A stretch of DNA of 33,529 nt from Candidatus Coatesiibacteriota bacterium (GTDB lineage: Bacteria > RBG-13-66-14 > B26-G2 > WVWN01 > G020348885). Made by a program: the position numbers and the translations under genes. The DNA is taken from assembly GCA_020348885.1 (NCBI GenBank), contig CP070755.1, positions 34,206-67,734 of the forward strand. Reading direction: 5' to 3'. Position 1 is the first letter of the stretch. Every line of letters starts with the position of its first letter. Below the pieces are notes generated by a model, which was given only the letters and a program-made list of their open reading frames with translations, ran no database searches and had not been told where the DNA came from. Below, in pieces: positions 6,885 through 15,159 of the stretch.

Positions 6885-8366
6885 ATGCCTAGTAAATTAA
6901 CCGTTTTTTTAATGGCCGCGCTTACGGCTTTCGCCGCGTTCGCCGGCGAAGGCGACTTCACGATACTACACTTCAACGACCTGCACTCGCATCTCGATCC
7001 GTTCAGTCCCCGTGGCTCCGACGCGGAGGTAGGCGGCGCCGCTCGGCTGGCGTCGGCGATAAACGCCGTCCGGGACGAAAACGCGGCCGCGGGTATCCCC
7101 ACATACCTGCTTATGGCAGGCGACGCGATTACCGGAACGACGTACTCTATCGCGACCCACGGCGAGGCGACCTTTGCGGTCCTGAACGCCATGGGCGTTT
7201 ACGCGATGGTTCTGGGTAATCACGAGTTCGACTACGGGCAAAATAACATGGCCGAACTCATAGATATGGCCGAGTTCCCGGTCCTGAGCGCGAACGTCGT
7301 CAGCGAAGGGTCCCACCCTATGCCGCCCGTGGTGCCCTACATTACGTTCGGCGATGACCCGCGGCTTCTGCTAATCGGTCTCACGACCGAGGAGACGAAG
7401 TTTTCGACGCACCCGAAAAACGTAAAAGGTTTGGTTTTCGAGAACCCGGCCGAGGTCGCGAAAGAGATAATCAACGATCATGGCGGCGAAGCGGACGTGA
7501 TAGTAGGATTAACGCATCTGGGCTTCTACGCCGACCGTAAGCTGGCGGAGGGAGTCCCGGACTTCGATATTATCGTCGGCGGACACAGCCACACGGAAAT
7601 CGATGAACCGGAGTATACGGGCGATACAGCAATCATACAAGCGTATAAATACGGCGAGTACCTGGGTCGCGCCGACTGCCGTTTCGAGAACGGCGAGTTC
7701 GAGATAGTAAATTACGAGTTAATCCCGATAACCGCGGAACTCCCCGACGACCCGACCGTGGCCGAAGTCGTAGCCGTGTACCAGAAAGACCTGGAAGCCG
7801 AGTTCAAGAAGGTGGTCGCGAATACAACCGTCGAGTTGAGTTACGAAGCCGGGCGGAGTCAGGAGACCAACTTCGGCGATCTCCTGGCGGACGTGATGAA
7901 AGAGGTCTCCGGCGCCGACGCGGCGGTAACCAACGGCGGCGGGATGCGCGCCAACATACCCGCCGGCGAAGTAACGGTCGGCGATATCCTTACGGCGCTG
8001 CCTTTCAATAACACCGTCGTAACGCTGGAGATGTCGGGCGCGACCTTGCAAGAAGCACTCGACTACTGCGCCAAGGATGAGTTCGGCGGCGGCGGGTTCC
8101 TGCAAGTTTCGGGGTTGAGTTACACGGTCGTACCGGGTAAAAGCGCCGAGGACGTTTCCGTGAACGGCGCGCCCCTGGACACCGGTAAAACGTACAAAAT
8201 CGCGACGAACGACTTCGTGGCCGCCGGCGGCGACGGCTACGCGATGTTCGCCAATATCGAACCGTACGATACCGGCGTCGTGCTGTACGAAGCCGTAGTA
8301 TCGACCCTCGCCGACGGCCGGGAGTTACCGGCTGAACCGGCCGGACGGATCACTATAAAACAATGA
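6885..8366 (+). CDS. Exported 5'-nucleotidase / 2',3'-cyclic phosphodiesterase family (UshA-like)
   Basis: A 493-residue protein with a signal peptide (MPSKLTVFLMAALTAFAAFA), an N-terminal calcineurin-like metallophosphatase domain and a C-terminal 5'-nucleotidase domain. Metal-site motifs are FNDLHSH (30-36), AGD (78-80), GNHEFDYG (111-118) and the GGHSHTEI motif. The C-terminal substrate domain shows ETNFGDLLADVM, TNGGGMRANIPAGEVT and TNDFVAAGGDGY. It is expected to hydrolyse nucleotides or related phosphoesters in the periplasm. The start at ATG 6885 (AAAGGGAG upstream) gives a proper signal peptide; the frame is open far upstream in the AMMECR1 gene but that part is a shadow. Its stop overlaps the SelA-like start (ATGA at 8363-8366), so the two are translationally coupled. 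Confidence 0.92.
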   Translation: MPSKLTVFLMAALTAFAAFAGEGDFTILHFNDLHSHLDPFSPRGSDAEVGGAARLASAINAVRDENAAAGIPTYLLMAGDAITGTTYSIATHGEATFAVLNAMGVYAMVLGNHEFDYGQNNMAELIDMAEFPVLSANVVSEGSHPMPPVVPYITFGDDPRLLLIGLTTEETKFSTHPKNVKGLVFENPAEVAKEIINDHGGEADVIVGLTHLGFYADRKLAEGVPDFDIIVGGHSHTEIDEPEYTGDTAIIQAYKYGEYLGRADCRFENGEFEIVNYELIPITAELPDDPTVAEVVAVYQKDLEAEFKKVVANTTVELSYEAGRSQETNFGDLLADVMKEVSGADAAVTNGGGMRANIPAGEVTVGDILTALPFNNTVVTLEMSGATLQEALDYCAKDEFGGGGFLQVSGLSYTVVPGKSAEDVSVNGAPLDTGKTYKIATNDFVAAGGDGYAMFANIEPYDTGVVLYEAVVSTLADGRELPAEPAGRITIKQ

Positions 8367-9292
8367 CCTATCGGCTCGACGACGAGGAAAGGAAGTATAA
8401 ACCGGGGAAGGTAATCAACGACGCGTTGTCGCCGGAACAACGGCAAGAGGCCGAGGCCGGAAACCTCGAGGTTTACGACGAATTCGGGCACCTGGTCGGG
8501 CTGGACGGAGCTCTCGAAGATGGTGGTAGTTACTACACCGTCGTCCCCGGGACGCACCCACCGTCCGTCGATAAGTGTTTGGAACACCTGGACGAACCGT
8601 ACCTGAGGGACTTACTGAAGTTCGCGGTAAACGTCGTATTAAGCGACGCGCGAGGATCTAACCGGAGCATATCGCCGCGGCTTGTGGCCGCCCGGGTCCG
8701 GCGCCTTGTAGCAAACTACGACGCCGATTTAATATTTAGATACGCCACCGGCGATAAATACGATTCGGCCGTTTACGACGAACTAACCGCAGAAGTATTA
8801 CTCGGTTTACTACCGCCCGGGCCGATAGTCATCGCCGTCCGCGAAGTGCTGGCTTTAAGCGACGGTTCGTCGATATTATCGGCGGCCGCGGGCAGGGAAG
8901 TCCGGGAAGTCGGTACTACCAATAAAGTCAAAGTCTCTGACTATGCGGGCGCATGCGACGGCGCCGCGGCGATCCTATTCTGTCGGCGGGCCGGTTTCTC
9001 GATAACCGGATTCACGGGCGAACCCGAACCGTCGGAAATAATACACGTAACGACCGACGCGGGGATTACCTCCGCCGCGATACTCGACGGCTACGGCTTG
9101 ATGTCGGACGAATTTCGCGGGGTGTTGAGAGCGGGTTTCGGTTTAATAGCCGCCGTTAACACGCCCGACGCGGCCGAGGCATCGTTCTTGTTCGCCGAAA
9201 CGGGAACAAGGTTCGACCTGGAATCCGACGCGAGAAAAGCCAAAGCGGCCGCCGACGCGTTGTGGGGAAACCTAAAAAACACAGTGAACTAG
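8363..9292 (+). CDS. Reduced SelA-like protein without the PLP lysine (probable pseudoenzyme)
   Basis: A 309-residue protein clearly related to L-seryl-tRNA(Sec) selenium transferase in its middle. PPSVDKCLEHL (66-76) matches the SelA N-terminal PSVDRLL region, GREVREVGTTNKVKVSDY (177-194) matches the SelA VEVGTTNRTHLRDY segment, and FSITGFTGEP (212-221) matches its FRIVGFTEE segment. SelA is normally about 460 residues. Here the segments resembling NATGVVLHTNLGRAPL and VVNNNAAAV are missing. Where SelA has SGDKLLGGPQ with the PLP-binding lysine, this protein reads AAVNTPDAAEASF (263-275); no lysine occurs between residues 190 and 291. Residues 1-60 match nothing I recognise. It therefore cannot be a normal PLP enzyme; a binding or regulatory role is possible. 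The reading frame is intact, in one overlapping operon with the 5'-nucleotidase, and YjbQ follows after 12 nt. Confidence 0.7.
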   Translation: MTYRLDDEERKYKPGKVINDALSPEQRQEAEAGNLEVYDEFGHLVGLDGALEDGGSYYTVVPGTHPPSVDKCLEHLDEPYLRDLLKFAVNVVLSDARGSNRSISPRLVAARVRRLVANYDADLIFRYATGDKYDSAVYDELTAEVLLGLLPPGPIVIAVREVLALSDGSSILSAAAGREVREVGTTNKVKVSDYAGACDGAAAILFCRRAGFSITGFTGEPEPSEIIHVTTDAGITSAAILDGYGLMSDEFRGVLRAGFGLIAAVNTPDAAEASFLFAETGTRFDLESDARKAKAAADALWGNLKNTVN

Positions 9293-9304
9293 AACGGGGG
9301 AACT

Positions 9305-9724
9305 ATGGTGGTATTCCGGGAGACGTTCAGTTTAAATTCGCAGGGCGATTGTGACATTATCGAGATAACCGGTAACGTCGCCGACGCGGTCGGTAAAAGC
9401 GGGATTTCCGAAGGTATCGGGATGGCCTTCGTGTCTCACTCGACGGCGGCGATAAGTTGCGTCGAGTACGAGCCTGGGCTTGTCTCGGACCTGCAGAACC
9501 TTTACGATAAGTTGGCGCCCAAGGGCGCGGGATACGGACACGACGCCCGTTGGGGCGACGGCAACGGCCATGCCCACGTTCGGGCGACTCTACAAGGACC
9601 GTCGTTCGCGTTTCCGGTGTCCGGCGGGCGCCCGGTTCTCGGGACCTGGCAACAGATAATACTTATGGACTACGACAACAGACCGCGAAGCCGGGAAGTC
9701 AGCGTTACAGTGGTAGGGGAATAA
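9305..9724 (+). CDS. YjbQ family protein (UPF0047)
   Basis: A 139-residue protein of the YjbQ/UPF0047 family. Family marks are the SHSTAAISCVEYEPGL segment, the GHDARWGDGNGHAH metal-binding segment, and GTWQQIILMDYDNRPRSRE near the C-terminus. Members form small trimers, and some are annotated as secondary thiamine-phosphate synthases because they can replace ThiE activity when overproduced; the physiological reaction is unsettled. Start: ATG 9305 after a G-rich ribosome site. It sits 12 nt after the SelA-like gene and 14 nt before the creatininase-family gene, so it is probably co-transcribed with both. No thiamine gene is seen nearby. Confidence 0.92.
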   Translation: MVVFRETFSLNSQGDCDIIEITGNVADAVGKSGISEGIGMAFVSHSTAAISCVEYEPGLVSDLQNLYDKLAPKGAGYGHDARWGDGNGHAHVRATLQGPSFAFPVSGGRPVLGTWQQIILMDYDNRPRSREVSVTVVGE

Positions 9725-9738
9725 CGTTCGGGAGACAT

Positions 9739-10485
9739 ATGGCGGAATCAGGACTCCATTTGAAGAACTTGAATTGGCGGGATTTCGGGAAAACCGTTCC
9801 GGAAAAGACCGACACGGTCTTCCTGCCGGTCGGAACAATAGAAGCCCACGGCGTAGTACCGCTGGGAACTGATATATTCATCCCAGAGTACCTATGCGAC
9901 GAGTTGGCGCCGCGCTTCGACGGAATAATCGCGCCGGCCGTCAACTACGGCGTAACCCGGACCCTCATCGCTTATCCCGGGTCTCATACCGTAACGTCGG
10001 CGACCTTCGAAGCGTATTTAACCGAAATACTCACAGGGTTCGGCCAATCCGGCTTTCGCAAAGCGGTCGTGATGAACGGCCATGGCGGGCACATCGGCGA
10101 ACTGAAATCGGCTGCCCGGGCCGCGTACGACGAGACCGGGCTCTTCTCGCTCGTACTTCACTGGTGGGATATGGTACCCGACGCGGCGAAAGAGGTTTAC
10201 GGCGCCGAAGGCGGCCACGCCGCCGCCGAGGAAACGGCCGGAATACTGGCGGTGTACCCGGAACTCGTACGGACGGAGTATATGGAAGAGACGGCCGCGT
10301 ACGTCCGGGGGCCGGGCGTATCGCCGTACCCGGTACCGGCTTCGATACTGGTCGAGAGCGACGAGTCGGCGCTGCCGGACCCGGACGTCGCGAAAGCGAA
10401 AGAGTATATGAAACGCGTAACCGAAGTTTGCGCTGAAACGATAAAAACAGTGTTCGACGGGTGGAAGAAGGAGCTGGGGCGGTAA
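9739..10485 (+). CDS. Creatininase-family metal-dependent amidohydrolase
   Basis: A 248-residue protein with the complete creatininase-family metal site: GTIEAHGVVPLGTD (32-45; Glu35, His37, Asp45), MNGHGGH (112-118) and GGHAAAEETA (158-167). The family includes creatinine amidohydrolase, the ArfB deformylase of archaeal flavin/F420 synthesis and MftE of mycofactocin maturation, so the substrate cannot be deduced; hydrolysis of a cyclic amide or formamide is the common chemistry. The start at ATG 9739 has GGGAGA upstream; the frame is open from 9550 but overlaps the YjbQ gene and is not used. The next gene, a formimidoyltransferase acting on folate, starts 47 nt downstream, so one-carbon or N-formyl metabolism is a reasonable but unproven link. 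Confidence 0.9.
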   Translation: MAESGLHLKNLNWRDFGKTVPEKTDTVFLPVGTIEAHGVVPLGTDIFIPEYLCDELAPRFDGIIAPAVNYGVTRTLIAYPGSHTVTSATFEAYLTEILTGFGQSGFRKAVVMNGHGGHIGELKSAARAAYDETGLFSLVLHWWDMVPDAAKEVYGAEGGHAAAEETAGILAVYPELVRTEYMEETAAYVRGPGVSPYPVPASILVESDESALPDPDVAKAKEYMKRVTEVCAETIKTVFDGWKKELGR

Positions 10486-10532
10486 TACGACAGAGGATCG
10501 AATCATAATAATATCCAAGGAGTGATTTCCGT

Positions 10533-11429
10533 ATGGCCGAGATAATCGAATGCGTACCAAACATAAGCGAAGGGGCGAAGACGGACGTCGTCGAGAAGGT
10601 GGCCGATCGGGTTCGGGCCGTCGATGGCGTGAAGCTCCTGAACATAGCGCCGGACGCCGCCCAGAACCGGACCGTCTTCACGATGGTAGGCGACCGGGCG
10701 AGCCTGAAGGAAGCCATCGACGCGCTCTTCGACGAGACGCTTAAACACGTGGATCTGACCAAACACAAGGGTGAACACCCGCGGATGGGCGCCGTAGACG
10801 TGGTTCCGTTCGTCCCGATAGTCGGCGCCACCGTCGACGACTGCGTCGAACTCTCAAAAGAAGTCGGCGCGATGATCGCCGAGAAATACAACGTCCCCGT
10901 TTTCTTATATGAAGACAGCGCGACGGCGTCGCACCGCAAAAACCTGGCCAAGATACGCAAAGGAGAGTTCGAAGGGTTCGCCGAGAAGATTAAAGAGGAT
11001 GATTGGAAGCCCGACTACGGGCCGGACGAAGTACACCCGACAGCCGGGTGTGTTGCCGTCGGCGCGCGGCCGTTCCTGATAGCGTTCAACGTCAACCTGG
11101 GGACCAATAATCTCCCTATCGCCGAAAAGATAGCCAACGAGGTGCGACATATCGGCGGCGGCCTACGTTTCGTAAAAGCCAAGGGCTTCGAGACCGACGA
11201 CCCGAACGTTATGCAAGTCTCCATGAACCTGACCAACTTCGAAAAGACCCCTATTTTCAGGGTCGTTGAGATGATACGCCGGGAAGCGGCACGCTACGGC
11301 GTTAGTATCGTCGGGTGCGAGGTAATCGGGATGGTTCCGCTTCAGGCGATAATAGACGTGGCCGACTGGTATCTCCAATTAATCGACTTCAGCCGGGACC
11401 AGGTACTGGAGACGATGATATTCGAGTAA
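10533..11429 (+). CDS. ftcD: Glutamate formimidoyltransferase
   Basis: A 298-residue protein covering the formiminotransferase domain only, with no cyclodeaminase half. Hallmarks are ECVPNISEG at the N-terminus, HKGEHPRMGAVDVVPFVP containing the catalytic-region histidines, LYEDSATASHRKNL, the FLIAFNVNLGTN segment and a VIGMVP motif near the C-terminus. The enzyme moves the formimino group of N-formimidoyl-L-glutamate to tetrahydrofolate, the last step of one histidine-degradation route. No other hut gene is present in the window. AAGGAG (10517-10522) lies 10 nt before the ATG. It is the last gene of the co-directional run that begins with the AMMECR1 gene; a short T-poor spacer separates it from the next large gene. 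Confidence 0.95.
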   Translation: MAEIIECVPNISEGAKTDVVEKVADRVRAVDGVKLLNIAPDAAQNRTVFTMVGDRASLKEAIDALFDETLKHVDLTKHKGEHPRMGAVDVVPFVPIVGATVDDCVELSKEVGAMIAEKYNVPVFLYEDSATASHRKNLAKIRKGEFEGFAEKIKEDDWKPDYGPDEVHPTAGCVAVGARPFLIAFNVNLGTNNLPIAEKIANEVRHIGGGLRFVKAKGFETDDPNVMQVSMNLTNFEKTPIFRVVEMIRREAARYGVSIVGCEVIGMVPLQAIIDVADWYLQLIDFSRDQVLETMIFE

Positions 11430-11493
11430 CCAACTAAAAAACCTCGACCTAACGAAGTAACCGTCGGTTAACATCGGGAGGGGCATTTCCGAT

Positions 11494-14400
11494 TTGGATT
11501 GCCCGAACTGCCGCACAACCAACCCTGAAGGCGCGAAGTACTGCGTCCACTGCGGGACGCCGTTAACCGTCGGACTACGCCGCGGCGTCGGGACGAGGGA
11601 AGTAACCTGTCTATCAATCTACGTTAAAGGCTTCGGTAAACTTGAAGGTTTAATTCCGCGCTTAAAAATATCCGAACTGCGGGAAGTCTACCTCGAAACG
11701 ATAGACCGGAACGTAACGTATTTCGGCGGGACCGTTGTTAAACGTTATGGAGCAGGGGCCGACGCCGTTTTCGGCGCGCCGATTACTTGGGAACGCGATA
11801 CGGAACTGGCAGTACTCGCCGCGATAGCCATTAAGGACGATACCGCCGACTTCTCCGACAAGGTATTAAGCGAGTACGGCGTAACCTTAACTACGCGTTG
11901 CGGGATCGACGTCGGGTTGATTACGTACGAAAACGTTCCCGGCGAAAGTACGTTAACCGCGGCGGGACCAACCCTCGAGTACGCGGCGAGGTTAAGAAAC
12001 GCCGCCCGCCCCAACGGAATATTAGTCAGCCATAGCGCTTACGACTTCGTAAGGAACTACTTCGTATTTCGGCCATACGTATTTACGGGCTCCGACGCGG
12101 TCGAAACGCCCGTAACCTCGTACGTCGTTCAACGGCGTAAACCGACCGGCGTTCCTATCCAAATGTTGGCTCGCGGTCCCTTCGTATCCCGTGAAAACGA
12201 GCTAACCCGGTTGACCTCGGTTATCGAAACAGGTACTTCCGAACGAGCCTCGGCGACCCTCGTATTAGGTGAACCGGGTATGGGCAAAACACGTGTCGTG
12301 GTCGAAGCGATTAATAAAGCCGGGTTCGGTAACGTCTTTTGGACCCGTTACCTCCCGAGGTCTAACTTCCTACCATACCTCCCCTATCGTCAATTCCTCA
12401 CGGACCTCTTCGACGCAAAACCGGGAAAAGAACTACTGGAAAGGATCAGGGAGTTTTTCGCGGAGAAAGACAACGCACTCGTTCGGTACTTACCCCTCCT
12501 GGGTTTAATATTCGACCGCGATTTCGGCCGCATCCCCGACGAAGAGGCTATCCCGGAGGACGATAAACGAGGTCTGTTGTACGACTTGGTTTTCAAAATC
12601 GCCGAAGCGGCCGCGGCGGAACGTCCGTTCGTACTGGTCCTCGAAAACGTCCATTGGGCCGACCCGGCTTCAATGGACCTGACAAGGTTTCTATTGCATA
12701 GGTTCAAGAACGAAAATTTGCCTGTCGCCGTAATAATCACGAGCCGCGAAACCGGACACTCGAAAGGGATATCGTACGACGACGTAATATACTTAAAGCC
12801 GCTTAACGCCATTGAAATCGCGGCCATAGGCCGTCGTATTATTCACGAAGACCGATGGGACGAACAGGTAAAGGATGAGATTATCAAACTGGCCCAAGGG
12901 AACCCTATTTACGCCGAGGAATTCGCGCGGGCAATAGCGATTAAACGGCCGGGCGAAAAAACGGTGATACCGCCCGTCGTCAGGATAGGCATTCAGGCGC
13001 GCCTGGACCGGTTATCCGACGAATCGTTATCGTTGATTAAGCTAGCCACGTGCGTCGGCGAGTCTTTTCCGGTAAACCTACTCAACGAACTTTCCGGGCT
13101 CGCACCGGCGGATTACTTCGGAGCGCTGTACGAGTTGTTACAGGAAAAACTGATTTATATTAAAGAAGATAAGGTCCGAATAAAGTCAACTATTACTAGC
13201 GAAATTATTGAACAAGAACTCTTAGAGGGTTACAAAACGCAAATACACGGTGATATCGCTGAAAACTATCGCGCCCGAGGAGGCGACCCATTAATAGTGG
13301 CGCGCCATCTGGTCTCCGCCGGTCGTAAAACTGAAGCCGGTCGATTCCTGATCGAATCCGGCGACGACGCCGGGAAAAACGTACGTTACGACGACGCACT
13401 TCGTTACTACCTCGCGGCCATTGACCTTTTAGGCGGGAAAAAAACGGCGGACGACGGGCAAGAAGACGTAATACGAAAGACCGTAACTATTTACGTCGAG
13501 CTCGGTAGGATAGAAAAGGCACTCGAGTTACTGAAACGCGAATTCGAACGCTCTACGACGGCGGAGTCTAAAGCCGGTTATTTATCTCTGGTCGGGAACG
13601 TGTATAAAGCCGCCGGTCGCCCGGAGACGGCTCTCGAGTACTTGAGCGACGCTGAAGCGCTTTACAAACGACTAGGCGACGAAAAACAGGCGGTCGAAAG
13701 AGGCGTAGATAAAGGGTTCTGTTACTTCAAGCTTAATCGGTTGAACGAAGCCGAAGCTTATGCGAAGGCGAACCTAGATAAACTTGCCGAAACGGACGAC
13801 GTCCAAAACAAAGTTTCATCGTATTATCTATTGGCATTGGTTTCTTTCGAGCGCGGCGACACGAACGGAGCCGTCGATTATGTAAACAAAGCGTATGAGA
13901 TGTGGGATAAGTTAGGCAACACTCAAGGCTGTATAAGTACGTATAACCTGGTGGGCCTGGCGTTGCAAGACCGGGGTAAGATAACCAACGCCGAAACTTA
14001 TTTTAAGAAGAGCGTCGAACTCGCTGAAACGCTGGAAGCCCCGAGAGCGTACTCGGCCGTGGTAGGTAATTACGCTCACTTATTAACGTGCGCCGGCAAG
14101 ATTAGAGAAGCCATTAAACTGCTTACGGTGAAAGCGCTGCCGCTCGCACGCGAAGTGGACTACAAAGACGTGTTGGGCGCCGCGAACAGCGTTCTAAGTT
14201 TCGCATATTTCGCCGCCGGGGAGTTCATACGGGCGGAGGAAACCGGATGCGAAGCCCTCGGTTACGCCGAGGAGATAGGATCGCCCGAACGTATCCTCAA
14301 ATCGTTACGGCGGGTTTATACGGCGAAACTGGGAGCCGGCGCGACGGACGTTACACCGGAAATCGAAAAGTTAGAAAACCTCGGCGCGACCTGGACGTCA

Positions 14401-14820
14401 CGCCCCAACGCTATAGCCCGGGCTTTATGGGAAATTCGAGCCCGGCTAGCTTTGAATACCGGCGACAGGGCGCGAGCCGGGGAGTTACTCGAAACGGTCG
14501 AAACCGTACCTTCCGACGGACGGGACGTGTTGGGCAACTATGAAAAAAGAATACTAACGGGGGAACTGTACGAGTTTCTAGCGAACGCCGAAGCCGCCGA
14601 AGCGGACTATTCGTACGTATATAACGACTCGCGCGGAAACGGCGCGTTCTACTACGCCGGTACGGCCGCTTACGGGCTTGTAAGATTATCCTTAAAATCT
14701 GGCGATAAAGAAGCCGCGGAAAAGTACTTAACGACTCTCGAATCCACCTTCGGCGGCCAGAACCTAGAATATTGGGAAGACGTTATACGGTCGCTTAAAG
14801 ATGAGTTAAATACGGCCTGA
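11494..14820 (+). CDS. Zinc-ribbon / degenerate class III cyclase / AAA-STAND ATPase / TPR signalling protein
   Basis: A 1108-residue protein. Residues 3-20 form a zinc ribbon (CPNC...CVHC). Residues 34-190 are a class III nucleotide-cyclase homology domain. The ATPase part has Walker A GEPGMGKT (259-266) and a VLVLENVHWAD Walker-B-like segment, where family members usually have ED and here EN is seen. From about 600 to the end are tandem TPR-like helical repeats. In the cyclase part both metal-binding aspartates are absent: the position of the first reads IYVKGF, and the GDAVMAVFG segment is GAGADAVFG. The IGDAVNLAARL segment is AGPTLEYAARL, and so lacks its Asp and Asn. The domain is therefore likely non-catalytic and may serve as a ligand-binding or oligomerisation part. 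The start is TTG with GGGAGGGG upstream. The architecture is common for cytosolic regulators; the target is unknown. Confidence 0.85.
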   Translation: MDCPNCRTTNPEGAKYCVHCGTPLTVGLRRGVGTREVTCLSIYVKGFGKLEGLIPRLKISELREVYLETIDRNVTYFGGTVVKRYGAGADAVFGAPITWERDTELAVLAAIAIKDDTADFSDKVLSEYGVTLTTRCGIDVGLITYENVPGESTLTAAGPTLEYAARLRNAARPNGILVSHSAYDFVRNYFVFRPYVFTGSDAVETPVTSYVVQRRKPTGVPIQMLARGPFVSRENELTRLTSVIETGTSERASATLVLGEPGMGKTRVVVEAINKAGFGNVFWTRYLPRSNFLPYLPYRQFLTDLFDAKPGKELLERIREFFAEKDNALVRYLPLLGLIFDRDFGRIPDEEAIPEDDKRGLLYDLVFKIAEAAAAERPFVLVLENVHWADPASMDLTRFLLHRFKNENLPVAVIITSRETGHSKGISYDDVIYLKPLNAIEIAAIGRRIIHEDRWDEQVKDEIIKLAQGNPIYAEEFARAIAIKRPGEKTVIPPVVRIGIQARLDRLSDESLSLIKLATCVGESFPVNLLNELSGLAPADYFGALYELLQEKLIYIKEDKVRIKSTITSEIIEQELLEGYKTQIHGDIAENYRARGGDPLIVARHLVSAGRKTEAGRFLIESGDDAGKNVRYDDALRYYLAAIDLLGGKKTADDGQEDVIRKTVTIYVELGRIEKALELLKREFERSTTAESKAGYLSLVGNVYKAAGRPETALEYLSDAEALYKRLGDEKQAVERGVDKGFCYFKLNRLNEAEAYAKANLDKLAETDDVQNKVSSYYLLALVSFERGDTNGAVDYVNKAYEMWDKLGNTQGCISTYNLVGLALQDRGKITNAETYFKKSVELAETLEAPRAYSAVVGNYAHLLTCAGKIREAIKLLTVKALPLAREVDYKDVLGAANSVLSFAYFAAGEFIRAEETGCEALGYAEEIGSPERILKSLRRVYTAKLGAGATDVTPEIEKLENLGATWTSRPNAIARALWEIRARLALNTGDRARAGELLETVETVPSDGRDVLGNYEKRILTGELYEFLANAEAAEADYSYVYNDSRGNGAFYYAGTAAYGLVRLSLKSGDKEAAEKYLTTLESTFGGQNLEYWEDVIRSLKDELNTA

Positions 14821-14875
14821 TTAGTTCGAATACGACTTGACGACGCCAGCCGCTTTTACCGTACCCCCTATAAGC

Positions 14876-14904
14876 AAAAAACCCCCGTGTTCCGGGGGTT
14901 TTTT
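14876..14904. terminator. Bidirectional rho-independent terminator
   Basis: A-run, CCCCC, a 7-nt loop, GGGGG and T-run: AAAAAACCCCC pairs with GGGGGTTTTTT. It can stop transcription from the large ATPase gene on the plus strand and from the tRNA gene on the minus strand. Confidence 0.92.
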
Positions 14905-14915
14905 ATCATGTTCTT

Positions 14916-14991
<76 letters not shown>

Positions 14992-15002
14992 GCGTACGTA
15001 AT

Positions 15003-15032
15003 TGTATAACACAACGCCGCCCGGGAAGTCAA
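15003..15032 (-). promoter_or_regulatory. Sigma-70-type promoter of tRNA-Ile
   Basis: On the minus strand TTGACT (15032-15027), an 18-nt spacer and TATACA (15008-15003), ending 11 bp upstream of the tRNA 5' end at 14991. Confidence 0.65.
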
Positions 15033-15081
15033 GCGTTTTCGTGCCCGCCGGATTAGCCAATTACGCCAAGGCGGAAAACCC

Positions 15082-15110
15082 TTGACAAAATCGCCGCAGT
15101 TATATAAAAT
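15082..15110 (+). promoter_or_regulatory. Sigma-70-type promoter of the DUF3795 gene
   Basis: A perfect TTGACA (15082-15087), 17-nt spacer and TAAAAT (15105-15110), about 50 bp before the GTG start at 15160. Confidence 0.75.
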
Positions 15111-15159
15111 TAACTCAACGTATGTATAGCTACTCGGGCAAATACAAAGGAGGATCTCC

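Noticed and set aside
9550-9738. Longer creatininase-family protein starting at 9550
   Set aside because: This part overlaps the YjbQ gene and is not family-like; ATG 9739 starts at the expected N-terminus.
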